This document shows positions 1 to 8,160 of a DNA stretch of 30,466 nt, in pieces; the stretch's first letter is position 1; the number at the start of each line of letters is the position of its first letter. A model generated the notes under the pieces. That model ran no database searches and was not told where the DNA came from. It saw only the letters and a program-made list of their open reading frames with translations. Source of the DNA: Gnetum montanum (lineage: Eukaryota; Streptophyta; Gnetopsida; Gnetales; Gnetaceae); assembly GCA_015680685.1 (NCBI GenBank), contig MNCI01034636.1:280569-311034 (forward strand), in the 5' to 3' direction. The translations under genes were made by a program, and so were the position numbers.

Positions 1-31
1 CCTCTTATTTATAGAAATTGCGGCTGACTGT

Positions 32-129
32 GATATCGCATACGTGATATCACGGGCAGATGAGATATCGCGTACACGATATCGCGGCCCATGATATATC
101 GCATACGCGATATCGCAGCCCATGATATA
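32..129. repeat. Tandem array of GATATCGC palindromes
   Basis: Three units of 30-31 bp start at about 31, 61 and 92, and a fourth is cut short at 129. Each unit holds two GATATC cores separated by 4-6 bases, so each can fold on itself. In the third unit ATATCGC-ATAC-GCGATAT has perfect 7-bp arms, and in the second GATATCG and CGATATC enclose six bases. The array is rich in CG dinucleotides, unlike the AT-rich surroundings. No coding role is seen. It may be part of an LTR or a minisatellite whose start lies outside the window. Confidence 0.75.
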
Positions 130-219
130 ACGTGGGTGCCTTATTGTGGGTGCCTTAACGCGACCGCCAGCAATATGAGCAATTTCATGTCTTATCAATT
201 ATCAAGATATAATAGTTCA

Positions 220-1382
220 TTTAGGAAGATCCATTCATGTACAAGATTTGCAAGGATAAAATCATTTGATGATATCTATCCAAACAAGAACAAGAAGAGG
301 TAATTGCTCTAAATCATGATGGAGTGTGTGGAGGCCACTTTGTAGGTAAGAAAACTTCATATAAAATCCCCTATGCTGGTTTTTATTAACCTATATTATT
401 CAAGGATACTTGTGAATATTTTAAGTGATGTGATCAATACCAAAAAATGTGAGGACTCACAAGATGTCAAGACATGCCATTGTTACTTGTCTTGATGGAG
501 TTTGAGCCCTTTGATATTTGGAGCATTGATTTCATGGGTCCTTTTCCTTTAAGCAATTCTTGTAAGTAAATTTTAGTTTCCAATGACTATGTTACCAAAT
601 GGGTCTTGGCCAAAGCAACTAGGCATGATGATATGAAAACAATAGTTAGATTATTGAAAGACAAGTTAATTCTATGCTTTGAGGACCTACAAATTTTAAT
701 TAGCAATCAAGACATCCATTTTGTTAATGATATAATGGAAAATTTGTTGTATAATATGGGAATTACACATCATATTTCTATTGCTTATCATCCACAATCA
801 AATGATTTAGTCAAAAGTATGAATAATAAAGTCAAAAATATTTTTCAAGAATTTATAGGAAATAATAGAATAGACTAGTCTTATTATTTACCTGATGCAT
901 TATGGGTCATTCGTACATCATATAAATCATCTCTTAGTTTTATCCCATATGAACTAGTATTTGGTAAGCAATGCCTTGTTCCCTCTTCTATACAAAACAA
1001 GTCTTTTTGGATGCAACATCAATTGCAAATAAAATTGGACTCATGTCTTTCTACTCATTTATTTGCTTTAAACCATTTGGATGAAGATCATATGCATGCT
1101 TTAGATAAGTAATATTTGTATAAGAAGCTAATGAAGATATGGTATGATAAGAATATTATGAGGAAGCTTTTCTTAGATGGATATTTTGTTTTATTATTTA
1201 ATATGAGGCTTAAAAACATTGCTAGGAAACTAGTGTCAAAATTTAAGGGACCATGTAGGCTTATTAACATCTTAGGTAACGATGCAATTGATATTTCTAG
1301 GCCTAGTAGTTCTAAGTCCTTACGTGTGAATGGTCAATGGCTAAAACATTATTTTGGACAAAACCCCTTCCTTGTTATTTAG
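220..1382 (+). pseudogene. Ty3/gypsy integrase remnant (element D)
   Basis: This is a decayed integrase, the enzyme that joins retroelement cDNA to the host chromosome. From about 220 the frame gives the zinc-binding region (N-HDGVCGGHF near 315-345, then KDTCEYFK and a CDQ), the first catalytic Asp in IDFMGP (about 528-545), the second in NQDIHF (about 706-723), and the YHPQSND motif (about 787-807). The catalytic Glu is lost: the codon at 813-815 reads AAA (Lys). The C-terminal half continues after a stop at 877-879 with YELVFGKQ (about 948) and the usual tail RVNGQWLKHYFG near 1325-1360, ending at TAG 1381-1383. At least six in-frame stops are present, among them a TGA TGA pair near 270, TAA at about 388 and TGA at about 424. 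The upstream RT and RNase H are not visible. Orientation is opposite to all later elements. The tail is of a type common in plant Tat/Athila-like gypsy elements. Confidence 0.85.
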
Positions 1383-2174
1383 ATGATTAATTTAACATAT
1401 GCTCATTCTCAATGAGCTAAATTTAATATAATCATGTACTAGTTTTGAATTGGTCCTTATCAAATTAACCTTCATGTTTTCTTTATTGTGATAGGTTAAT
1501 AACTTTCTTGTTATGTGCTTTTTTTTTACAAGTATTAAGTAACAGATACCATGAGCCTTACATTATATTTTTATTAATACTCATAATGGTAGTGATCATT
1601 GTTCTTATCAATTTTTTGGTAAGTCTATGGTAACATATCTTTCATGGTATTTAGTGCTTCAATGAGTTAATTTGAAAGAGGTTTGACTTGTCTTGTGGCA
1701 TGAGTTTCTAAGATGTTATTTATTTAAAATATTTTAACTTTTATATTATGCATTTTATGTTAAAATAAATAGAGAAATGATTGGATGATGGGATTTCATC
1801 CCATGGACATATTTTGTTAGCTTTTCAATTAGAAAAGTAGGTTAACTCGTTTGATTTGTACTAGGCATATTATTAGCTCAATATATTATTTCATGAAAAA
1901 CTTGAGGCTTTAGGTCTTCCTTAATTAGGGACTTGGGATAAGAAACATTATGAAATATCAAACATGAACCATGGATGTACTCATGAGGAATGACTTGCAT
2001 AGGGATTCAACTTGTACTAGGAGCAAACTTTCCATTATTTACAAACCATGTTCTATTGGTAGTACAGTAAGCAGTCATAACCTATTGAAGTTGTAAAAAT
2101 CTAAGAATGTTCCTTTAACAAAAATCTTGCATCATTACAACCACAAAAATACACTATGAGTAAAGTTTCTATTG
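1383..2174. other. AT-rich non-coding stretch 3' of element D integrase
   Basis: I see no gene here. The position suggests the 3' untranslated part of element D. Downstream, inside the 103-bp repeat, a purine tract (about 2236-2259) is followed by TGATACC, which could be the polypurine tract and the start of a 3' LTR. No second LTR copy is in the window to confirm this. Confidence 0.4.
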
Positions 2175-2277
2175 TTTACAAATCATGTTTTGATGATAAT
2201 GCAGCAATCCCATGATTATAAAAAATTATTTGTTTGAAAAACAAAAAGAAAAGAAGAAATGATACCTATAAAGTAAT
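2175..2277. repeat. 103-bp direct repeat, copy 1 (left of viral insert)
   Basis: This copy matches 6476-6578 at 101 of 103 positions by eye. The differences are one A/T in an A-run and one C/G in the purine tract. The two copies bracket the whole pararetrovirus fragment. Viral reading frame stops exactly at the repeat edge, so the repeat is host or element D sequence that was duplicated, not viral sequence. Confidence 0.9.
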
Positions 2278-2278
2278 C

Positions 2279-2862
2279 AAATTTGCTAAAAATCTTCTTA
2301 GCTGCAACTTTCTAAATTAAAATTTCTTTGTTAGGTAAAGGCCACTTTACCTCAATTTTTACTGCATTCAACAGAATATAATTGACATTCTCACTTTTCC
2401 ACGTTTAACTTCCACATGATTTCTAACAATAAAGCTAGCACATGCATAGTTGGATTGAGAAGGTTGGATTAATCCTTTAGCTAAAAACTCAGCTACCTGC
2501 TTTACCATTTCTTCAGTATCCTGTTGATTCAACATGATCATTTTGAATTGAACAGGAATATTGTGCACTGTTGGAATGTGCGCTTCTAGAATTTCTTTGT
2601 CTGAAAAATCTAAGGGATGATCACAACAACATTTTTGCAATTCATCATAACAGTTGCTAATCACCTTGTCATTTTCATCAATCAAATCAGTTTGGGCTTT
2701 CTTCAATTGTTGCACTCTTGCATACTTCTATTTAGCAAGACCTTCTAACTCATACTGTGTCAATACTTGCTTCAATGATGGATTATTTCTGTTGAAATTC
2801 TGACGGATTTGCTCATGCTTGATCCTTTGCAATTATGCAGGAATTCTGCTTAATATGATCTT
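2279..2862 (-). pseudogene. Caulimovirid reverse transcriptase, N-terminal part, truncated
   Basis: The frame runs from about 2862, through in-frame stops near 2836 and 2730, into a segment (2715-2368) that ends in the RT entry motif: KGLIQPSQSNYACASFIV followed by RNHVEVKRGKVRM. Right after this, near 2395, the reading frame shifts. Homology then continues (WPLPNKEILI, a stop, then KIFSKFD) to 2279, where the sequence passes abruptly into the 103-bp repeat. The last viral residue is the Asp of the first catalytic motif, so the YxDD active site and RNase H are missing. RT would copy the pregenomic RNA into DNA in the cytoplasm. The break is due to insertion or duplication, not a simple point mutation. 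Confidence 0.8.
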
Positions 2863-2877
2863 TGGTCTGACATCTGG

Positions 2878-3260
2878 TTATGGAGATGAACACACAATCA
2901 TTTCTAATCCTACTGTGTATGCACCAATGTTGTCCATGAAATGAGCACCTAAACCAATGTCGAAACCACTATCTGAAATTTGCACAAAATTTGTCCTTCT
3001 GACATACTCATCATTGAGGGAAACTGGCACTTCAAAAGAAAAATGTGTTAACTGCCTAACACCATTCATTGTATCAAGAGTAACTGGCTTGTTTGTGACC
3101 CAATTTTCCAAAACATCTTTATGAAAAAAATTGAGAGTTGCTCCTGTGTCTATAAAAGCTTGATACTTGTGCCATTTATCCTTTCCATCTACTACTAGTT
3201 TGATTGGAATTAAAAGCACACTATGTAATGACAACAAATGCTTAATTTGATGCTAGACTT
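2878..3260 (-). pseudogene. Caulimovirid aspartic protease domain
   Basis: This is a retroviral-type aspartic protease that would cut the viral polyprotein. The catalytic triplet is intact: AFIDTGATLNFF lies at about 3147-3112, with Asp-Thr-Gly followed by Ala-Thr. Further hydrophobic strands follow, including SDSGFDIGLGAHFMDNIGA. The open segment is 3237-2878 and ends just before the RT frame. It lies between the coat protein tail and RT, as expected. The start shown is only the first start-like codon; upstream, the frame joins the coat region through a stop near 3240-3260. Confidence 0.8.
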
Positions 3261-3396
3261 TTGAATCTACCTGATTACTTGTCGAGGCAAACTTGACTTT
3301 GGCAGAAATTGGAAACTGCTTTTGATAATGAGTTATCAGAAACTTTGGAATATTTTGAATGATCTTTGCTAGATGATACTCTTCATCTAAAATTTC

Positions 3397-3714
3397 TTAA
3401 GAATTTTCTCTTGGCAATGTTTCTCGACATCCCAATGTAGAAGAGATGCTTGAACCATTATCTCCAAACATGTCACATGTTTGCACTGGTTGTCTGGGTT
3501 CATGACTTGAACTAGACCATTCTTCTTCACAATTTAACCACTCCTGAACTTTGGCTAAATCTTCCAAAGAAATATCTTTGAACCAATCTAACTCATCATT
3601 TGGAGCAATTGGTTGCATCATGTTGCTTCTAAATTCAGGTTCGGCCGGTTCTTCAGAAACACTACTGACTTCACTGTCAACTGAATCATCACTTCTTTCT
3701 TCATCCGAGAGCAA
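3397..3714 (-). pseudogene. Acidic linker between coat protein and protease
   Basis: This is an open segment rich in Asp, Glu and Ser (EERSDDSVDSEVSSVSEE near its start; WFKDISLEDLAKVQEW further on). It continues in the same frame from the zinc knuckle upstream. It carries no catalytic motif I can recognise. A stop at 3394-3396 separates it from the next segment. Acidic regions next to the coat protein are usual in caulimovirids and are thought to regulate nucleic-acid binding or processing. Confidence 0.6.
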
Positions 3715-3995
3715 TTGGATTGCATAAACCTTTTCTGTGACTACTTCATTATCTGGATTTTGAACTGGTTCCCAGTGTTCATCGTAAGCTTCAAAAAATG
3801 CCTTTATTCTTGGATCATTTTTCTTTTGCGGACATTCATGTGCATAATGTCCTTGATTCTTGCAGGAGTAACACGTAACTTTCTTTTTTTAACACGGGTC
3901 CTGATCTTTTCTTCACAAAAAATCCCTTCCTATTTGGCTTGAATGATGATCTCCATTTCCTTCTAAAAAATTGTGGCCTTCTAGCCTATCTACAC
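3715..3995 (-). pseudogene. Caulimovirid coat protein C-terminus with CCHC zinc knuckle
   Basis: A very basic stretch (RRPQFFRRKW at about 3987-3958, then SSFKPNRKGFFVKKRSG) is followed by a perfect zinc knuckle, CYSCKNQGHYAHEC, at about 3873-3832. Its spacing is C-x2-C-x4-H-x4-C. The knuckle binds RNA during packaging. The basic part and the knuckle are in different frames: a one-base slip lies in the A7 run at 3884-3890. The main shell part of the coat protein, normally several hundred residues, is not recognisable upstream; the primer-site and leader-like segment occupies that place. I call the protein from the knuckle, the basic tail and its position upstream of the protease. Confidence 0.75.
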
Positions 3996-4201
3996 TACGT
4001 ATACTGCCTGGATTTAGAGTTCTAGCTAATAACATCAAATTCTCAGTTTCCCAACGCTCTACCTTCCATTTAGGATTTTTTGCAATAACTATCAGTAGAA
4101 TAACACCATTTAGACCATATACTAGTGCTTTCAGTGTGTACCTAATTAGCATTTGAGCTTTCACCCCTTTCAAATCTGGATTCTGGATTCTGAGAACAAC
4201 A

Positions 4202-4214
4202 GGCTCTGATGCCA
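4202..4214 (-). other. tRNA-iMet-type primer-binding site
   Basis: On the minus strand this reads TGGCATCAGAGCC, one base off the common plant tRNA-iMet primer site TGGTATCAGAGC. Both caulimovirids and copia elements prime DNA synthesis from this tRNA. Confidence 0.65.
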
Positions 4215-4798
4215 TTTTGAGGGGGTGCCTCCACATGACGTTGCTCCATGTCTTGCAGCACGATCTAAAGCTTGGCATGAAATAATCATGCATGATCAAA
4301 CTTGAAATGGCCACTTGTTCAGCACGAAACGATAGATTTCTCAGGTGACTGCATCGCACAGCATTCCTTCAAAGTGCAACTTCCTTACAATGCTCTTCTC
4401 TCAACGGCGCTTTCCTTCAAAGGAGCTACATAGAACAAAGGATACCCTTCCTACCTAATCTCTCTGGAGGTCCAAGATAAACTAACGACACCTTTCTTGC
4501 AAGAAAATATGGGTGCTTGCTACACCTAATCAAGAGATAGTGTAGAAAGACCACAGAATGGCGATATTGCGGAGGAGATAATACAACACCAAGACTTGGA
4601 TGAGCAAAAGATAACAGATTAAATAGATGATAAAAGCCTTTTTCATTATAACAAGTATTACAAAGCAAAGAGGATTAGAACACAAGGAGGAACTGAGGGA
4701 TAACCTTTACTAAGCTTCACACTAACACTCTTTGGATACTCTACTCTCTTTACACACACTCTTGCTCTCACTCTTCCTCTTCACACACTTAGACCTCT

Positions 4799-4806
4799 TA
4801 TTTATA
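4799..4806 (-). promoter_or_regulatory. TATA box of the leader/LTR-like segment
   Basis: TATAAATA on the minus strand is followed by a stretch rich in AGAG and GTGT motifs, then an A/T-rich poly(A)-signal-like region about 150 bp downstream (near 4655). Confidence 0.5.
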
Positions 4807-5070
4807 GGACTTGGAGGCCTTTACAAGACTCAATCTTATCTCTAAAGATAAGAGAGAACTTTCTTTGCATGCATTGCAAAAGTCTTCGATACCAACTTGC
4901 TTTTAGAAGGGTTGCATCATTGCAATCCTATGTTGCAGCATGAACATGGTTGCTCATGCATCATAGTTGGGTGAACCGGCTGCTTGACTGGAACTAGCAT
5001 CTTCCACTAACTTCTTCGGAGGTAGCACTACTGGTAAAGCTTCTACAGTAATGGTCACTGATCAACCAAA

Positions 5071-6062
5071 CTACTGTAGAGGATATTGACTCCATCTTCG
5101 CTTCAGCTTCTTCACCATCTTGAATTCCTGATCTTGAAGCAAACACTGGATCTTTGGAAAACTTTGCATATAGCCGGGAATGTGAATAGATCTTCCACAA
5201 GCTATCAAATGTTGATTGCCTTTTGGGAACTGAATATCCCATTTCAATTTATGATTCATCAAAATTGTGTTTGACAATTGAAATGTACCTCTAGTTGCAA
5301 TTGCCGCATAAACTGTCCAGGGAAAAGATCAATACCATGTATCTCAATGCACAAAAGTAATGCACTTGTGATGTAATCATCTTCAAGGGCCAACTGGTAA
5401 TTCAGTTGGACTGTGCATAATGCATCTGAGTCGAGCTTACCATGAAACTGACAAATCTTTGCTATCTCCCATGCAGTTTCTGGATCTCGGTTAACTCCAT
5501 CACCAATCACTCTACTATCTAAAACTGTAACAACATATTCAGCACCTATATTATAATTAAAATTTCAACTTACCAGAATATCTAACTGACCAAGATGAAC
5601 ATACTGATGTCCCTGGGTTTTCCATTTCTCCACTTCTTCTTCTGTGAACATTGGCAAAAACACCGGACAGATTCCTTGACCTTTGATGTCAAGAAATGCT
5701 TCAGTCTGCTTGATTGAAGTTGACATTCTTGCAGAGAATGTGTTGCTAAAATTGTAGATATAATCTTTGGCAATTTGTGGAAATTGCATATCTTTATGTG
5801 TGCCACCAGAAACAAACAATTTCTTCTTTAACAAGGCATCTGAAAATGGTAAGATTGATTGTTGATCTTGAGAGATCTCTTCTTCTTTACCCTTTTTTTC
5901 ATTTCTATCTACAGTTATGCTACTAGATCTTAGCATAAAAATTCTTGGATTAACATTCTCACCATCATCACCATCAATATCATCATCCAAATTCATATTA
6001 GGACCAAAATCATCTTCGTTTTCATCAAGCGCTGCCTGCACCAACAAATTAAAAATTTGCAA
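5071..6062 (-). pseudogene. Caulimovirid movement protein (30K superfamily)
   Basis: Movement proteins carry the virus between cells through plasmodesmata. The frame is open from 6062 to 5259 except for one TGA near 5563. It shows an acidic N-terminal part (DENEDDFGPN), the conserved approach EEEVEKWKTQGHQYVHLG near 5640-5590, and a YVVTVLDSR segment just before 5510 matching the hydrophobic strand plus LxDxR-type signature of the 30K family. A second hydrophobic strand follows, with CIEIHGIDLFPGQFM near 5350-5300. Near 5265 the frame shifts and homology continues as WDIQFPKGNQ to about 5071. It lies upstream of the coat protein, as in other caulimovirids with fused ORFs. The family call is by motif and order only. 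Confidence 0.7.
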
Positions 6063-6475
6063 CCTAAAATTCCTATCTTCTTCAGCCTGAATCTAAGCCT
6101 CTATCTCTACATCATAAACAACTGCTACATGATTATCATACATGTGATTTTTCCCTTCAGCTACTTCTTGCAACAACCTGCGATCTTCTTCTTCAAAGGG
6201 TCTTGGCCCTTCATCTTCATAAAGATTACCAATAGGAGTAGGAGGATAGATGTATGCGTCACCGTACTTGTTGTGGGACATGACCATAAATAGAGGAGAA
6301 AGATTTGGAGGATTTTGATTCAAATCTAGAAATCCTTCAACAAACTCTTGAAATTCATTATCAATAGCCTATAATTCTTCAATTTCAAAAACAACTGGAC
6401 AAGACTTAGAACTTTCTAATGGATCAAACAGCTCACTACCTTCTAACAATGGACATGACTACGATCTTGTAATCT
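6063..6475 (-). pseudogene. N-terminal region of the caulimovirid polyprotein
   Basis: This region reads in one frame from the repeat edge at 6475 towards the movement protein, with stops near 6464, 6370 and 6090. It is rich in Glu, Asp and Ser (SCPLLEGSELFDPLESS at about 6456-6406; FEEEDRRLLQEVAEG near 6210). I recognise no domain. The frame is open right up to the 103-bp repeat, so the true N-terminus was probably cut off by the rearrangement that made the flanking repeats. Confidence 0.55.
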
Positions 6476-6578
6476 TTTACAAATCATGTTTTGATGATAA
6501 TGCAGCAATCCCATGATTATAAAAATTTATTTGTTTGAAAAAGAAAAAGAAAAGAAGAAATGATACCTATAAAGTAAT
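6476..6578. repeat. 103-bp direct repeat, copy 2 (right of viral insert)
   Basis: This is the partner of 2175-2277. It includes the purine tract and the TGATACC that may mark the start of an element D LTR. The sequence then continues into host or element D DNA rather than virus. Confidence 0.9.
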
Positions 6579-7029
6579 GAAGTGTTTTGGATGCTAAGTT
6601 TTTTATTGTTCATGCTCACAAGAAAAGGTTAATTTTGTTGATGCATGAGGAATCTCCATCACCAACAACTACTTTAAGTAGGAAAGACTACTTATTTTTG
6701 AGAGGTATAGTGCCATAAGACATGGATAAGTTGGTAAACAATGACTCATGAATGTCTAGTATAACAATGTCTTGTATTTTTATTGTTATTTTTGAAAGCT
6801 AATTTAATTAATGGTCATCCAATGTCTTGAAGTTTACCAAGCACTAACCACTTAGTTATTCCTCTATCATACATTTTTCCATTGTTTTATTGCTTTCTCT
6901 TATTTTTATCATGTTTTCCATTTTCTTTTTCTTATAATTAGTTACAAAAATCACAATCTCTCAAAGTCTAACAATGATCTTGACTACAAGCCATAATTAC
7001 CTTGGAGTTCATTTTCTTAAGTTGGGTAC
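6579..7029. other. Non-coding flank between the viral insert and element A
   Basis: This stretch is AT-rich. One short plus-strand open stretch (about 6580-6720, with VHAHKKRLILLMHEE) has no match I can name. It may be the continuing LTR or internal part of element D. The last 12 bases (TAAGTTGGGTAC, 7018-7029) are the 3' flank of element A and reappear inverted inside its LTR. Confidence 0.35.
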
Positions 7030-7145
7030 TGATGAGTGGCAAGGTACCCCTATGACCAACCATACAAATCATAAAGCATTCATGTGTGATCCGATCGAAT
7101 TCCATGGACTTTATAGTTTCTAGTACACTAGTCTTCTAGGATGTG

Positions 7146-7176
7146 AATCTTGCCGCTCATCAGTACCCCAACTTAG
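7146..7176. repeat. Inverted copy of the LTR end plus 3' flank inside the LTR
   Basis: The bases around 7149-7176 (CTTGCCGCTCATCA followed by GTACCCCAACTTA) are the reverse complement of 7018-7043, which joins the LTR end to the flanking DNA. Two single-base differences are visible. Element B's LTRs have no such segment at this place. Confidence 0.8.
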
Positions 7177-7816
7177 AAAATCTTTCCAATTACACTTGTG
7201 ATGTACACTGGTATGGTTAAGTGTAATTGAGGCATCTTATTTTTATCATTTTGTGTTTTATGGTTTTGGTGTTTAAAGGGAAATAAAAGTAATTGGATTT
7301 ACTAATTTAATTTAACTAATTAACTAGTATCGAAGTAATCCTAACATAAGTATCTAGTCCCACTTTTCGCACATGTCCTAAACCCACGTATCCCCTCCTA
7401 GGTTACCAAGTGCTATGCTACTAGGTGTACCAAGCAATAATGTTTTTGGGATTACCAATTGAATACATGTTACACTCAAAGCAGTCATACTTATGTGTCT
7501 AATCTATCTAGCTTAACTTACTTAATTGCTTCATTAACTTAATTACTGAAAAACATTTAATAAATAATTGAAAACATTAAATGCATAAATAAAATATTTA
7601 ATCTATCCAGAATGCTACAAGGTTTATTAAGTAGTTCATCTTTATTCCCACACATACTATTGTGCTCAGGTACAGCAATGCTCGAATAAAGATCTGTACA
7701 CTCAATGACTCTTCTTGCGGGCACTCAGGAGAAATATTCTAACTCTCAAATGAAAAAACTACAAGAGCTTTGCCACAACTAAAAAATAATTACCATAAAT
7801 GTAGCTAGTAGACACG

Positions 7817-7824
7817 TATTTATA
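7817..7824 (-). promoter_or_regulatory. TATA box of the element A LTR
   Basis: TATAAATA on the minus strand. The same box is at the corresponding place in both element B LTRs (17063-17070 and 26286-26293). Confidence 0.65.
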
Positions 7825-7846
7825 GCCAAAGAGCAAATTTTGCATT

Positions 7847-7976
7847 GACAAGGCCTCGTTGATGCATGCTACGATGCGTCGACAAGGCCAAATCGACAAG
7901 GCTACATCGACGAGGCTTCATCAAAAAGGCCCAATTGATGAGGCTGTGTTGATGAGGCCTCATCGATGTAGCCAAG
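7847..7976. repeat. 14-bp GAGGCC tandem repeat upstream of the LTR TATA box
   Basis: There are nine units, eight of 12-14 bp and one of 20 bp, roughly GAYRAGGCYNNRTY. Unit starts are 7847, 7861 (20 bp), 7881, 7895, 7909, 7923, 7937, 7951 and 7965. On the transcribed minus strand they sit directly upstream of the TATA box, the usual place for LTR enhancer repeats. Confidence 0.8.
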
Positions 7977-7991
7977 AAATATGATTCATCA

Positions 7992-8160
7992 TACCCCCAC
8001 GACTGAATGAACACTCATCCTTGAGTTTTTTACAAAATTGGGAAGGTATGCGATTATTGACTAACCTTTCACAAACAAACAAAATAGACTGACTTGACAA
8101 AAATGGAGTGCCTTAGTGTATGGATCAACACATTACAAAAATGAAGTTTTATGGAGAAGA
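7992..8160 (-). other. Polypurine tract and 3' untranslated end of element A
   Basis: The minus strand reads CAGTCGTGGGGGTA immediately before the LTR start TGATGA. The G-run is the likely plus-strand DNA primer (polypurine tract). The rest has no gene and matches the same region of element B (17171-17340). Confidence 0.6.

Larger units (their letters stand above)
3996..4990 (-). promoter_or_regulatory. Leader or LTR-like segment between movement and coat regions
   Basis: This segment is not coherent coding sequence. In transcript order it holds TATAAATA at 4806-4799, pyrimidine/purine-rich sequence, a long leader, and a near-perfect initiator-tRNA-Met primer-binding site at 4214-4202. About 200 bp then leads into the coat tail. 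Two readings are possible. It may be the caulimovirid's own promoter, leader and primer site, displaced by rearrangement; the TATA-to-primer distance of about 585 bp suits a pararetrovirus leader. Or it may be the 5' LTR and primer site of a Ty1/copia-like element inserted in the fossil. Exact borders are not clear, and no second LTR or target duplication was found. Confidence 0.5.
2278..6475 (-). mobile_element. Endogenous caulimovirid (pararetrovirus) fragment
   Basis: This is a fossil plant pararetrovirus read on the minus strand, from a high-coordinate N-terminal region to a reverse transcriptase cut off at 2278. The order is N-terminal region, 30K-type movement protein, coat protein zinc knuckle, aspartic protease, RT. 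Movement protein preceding coat protein, protease and RT in one frame is the order of Caulimoviridae with a single large ORF. The RT stretch with RNHVEVKRGKVRM is also caulimovirid-like rather than gypsy-like. RNase H and the rest of RT are absent. Several stops and frameshifts show that it is not functional. It could be a petuvirus-, florendovirus- or gymnendovirus-like lineage; the genus cannot be fixed by eye. Confidence 0.8.
7030..7991 (-). repeat. 3' LTR of element A
   Basis: On the minus strand the LTR starts TGATGAATCA (7991) and ends CCACTCATCA (7030), so it has TG...CA ends and short inverted ends TGATGA/TCATCA. It matches both LTRs of element B over much of its length, including the terminal GGTACC-containing block. 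It is longer (962 bp against 816-819) because of a GAGGCC tandem array near the promoter and an inverted copy of its own end. A TATAAATA box lies at 7824-7817. Confidence 0.85.

Noticed and set aside
1-13. CCTCTTATTTATA shared with 4794-4806
   Set aside because: A 13-bp AT-rich match around a TATA-like motif; flanking sequence does not align, so common origin is unsupported.
91-303. 70-codon plus-strand frame
   Set aside because: It lies across the palindrome array and is out of frame with the integrase homology that starts near 220.
5535-5562. GTAAGT...TAG that looks like a tiny intron in the movement protein
   Set aside because: At 28 bases it is shorter than plant introns; the single TGA there is better taken as decay.
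7847-7976. CRISPR-like spaced repeats
   Set aside because: Units are contiguous 14-bp tandem copies without spacers, inside an LTR of a plant retroelement.
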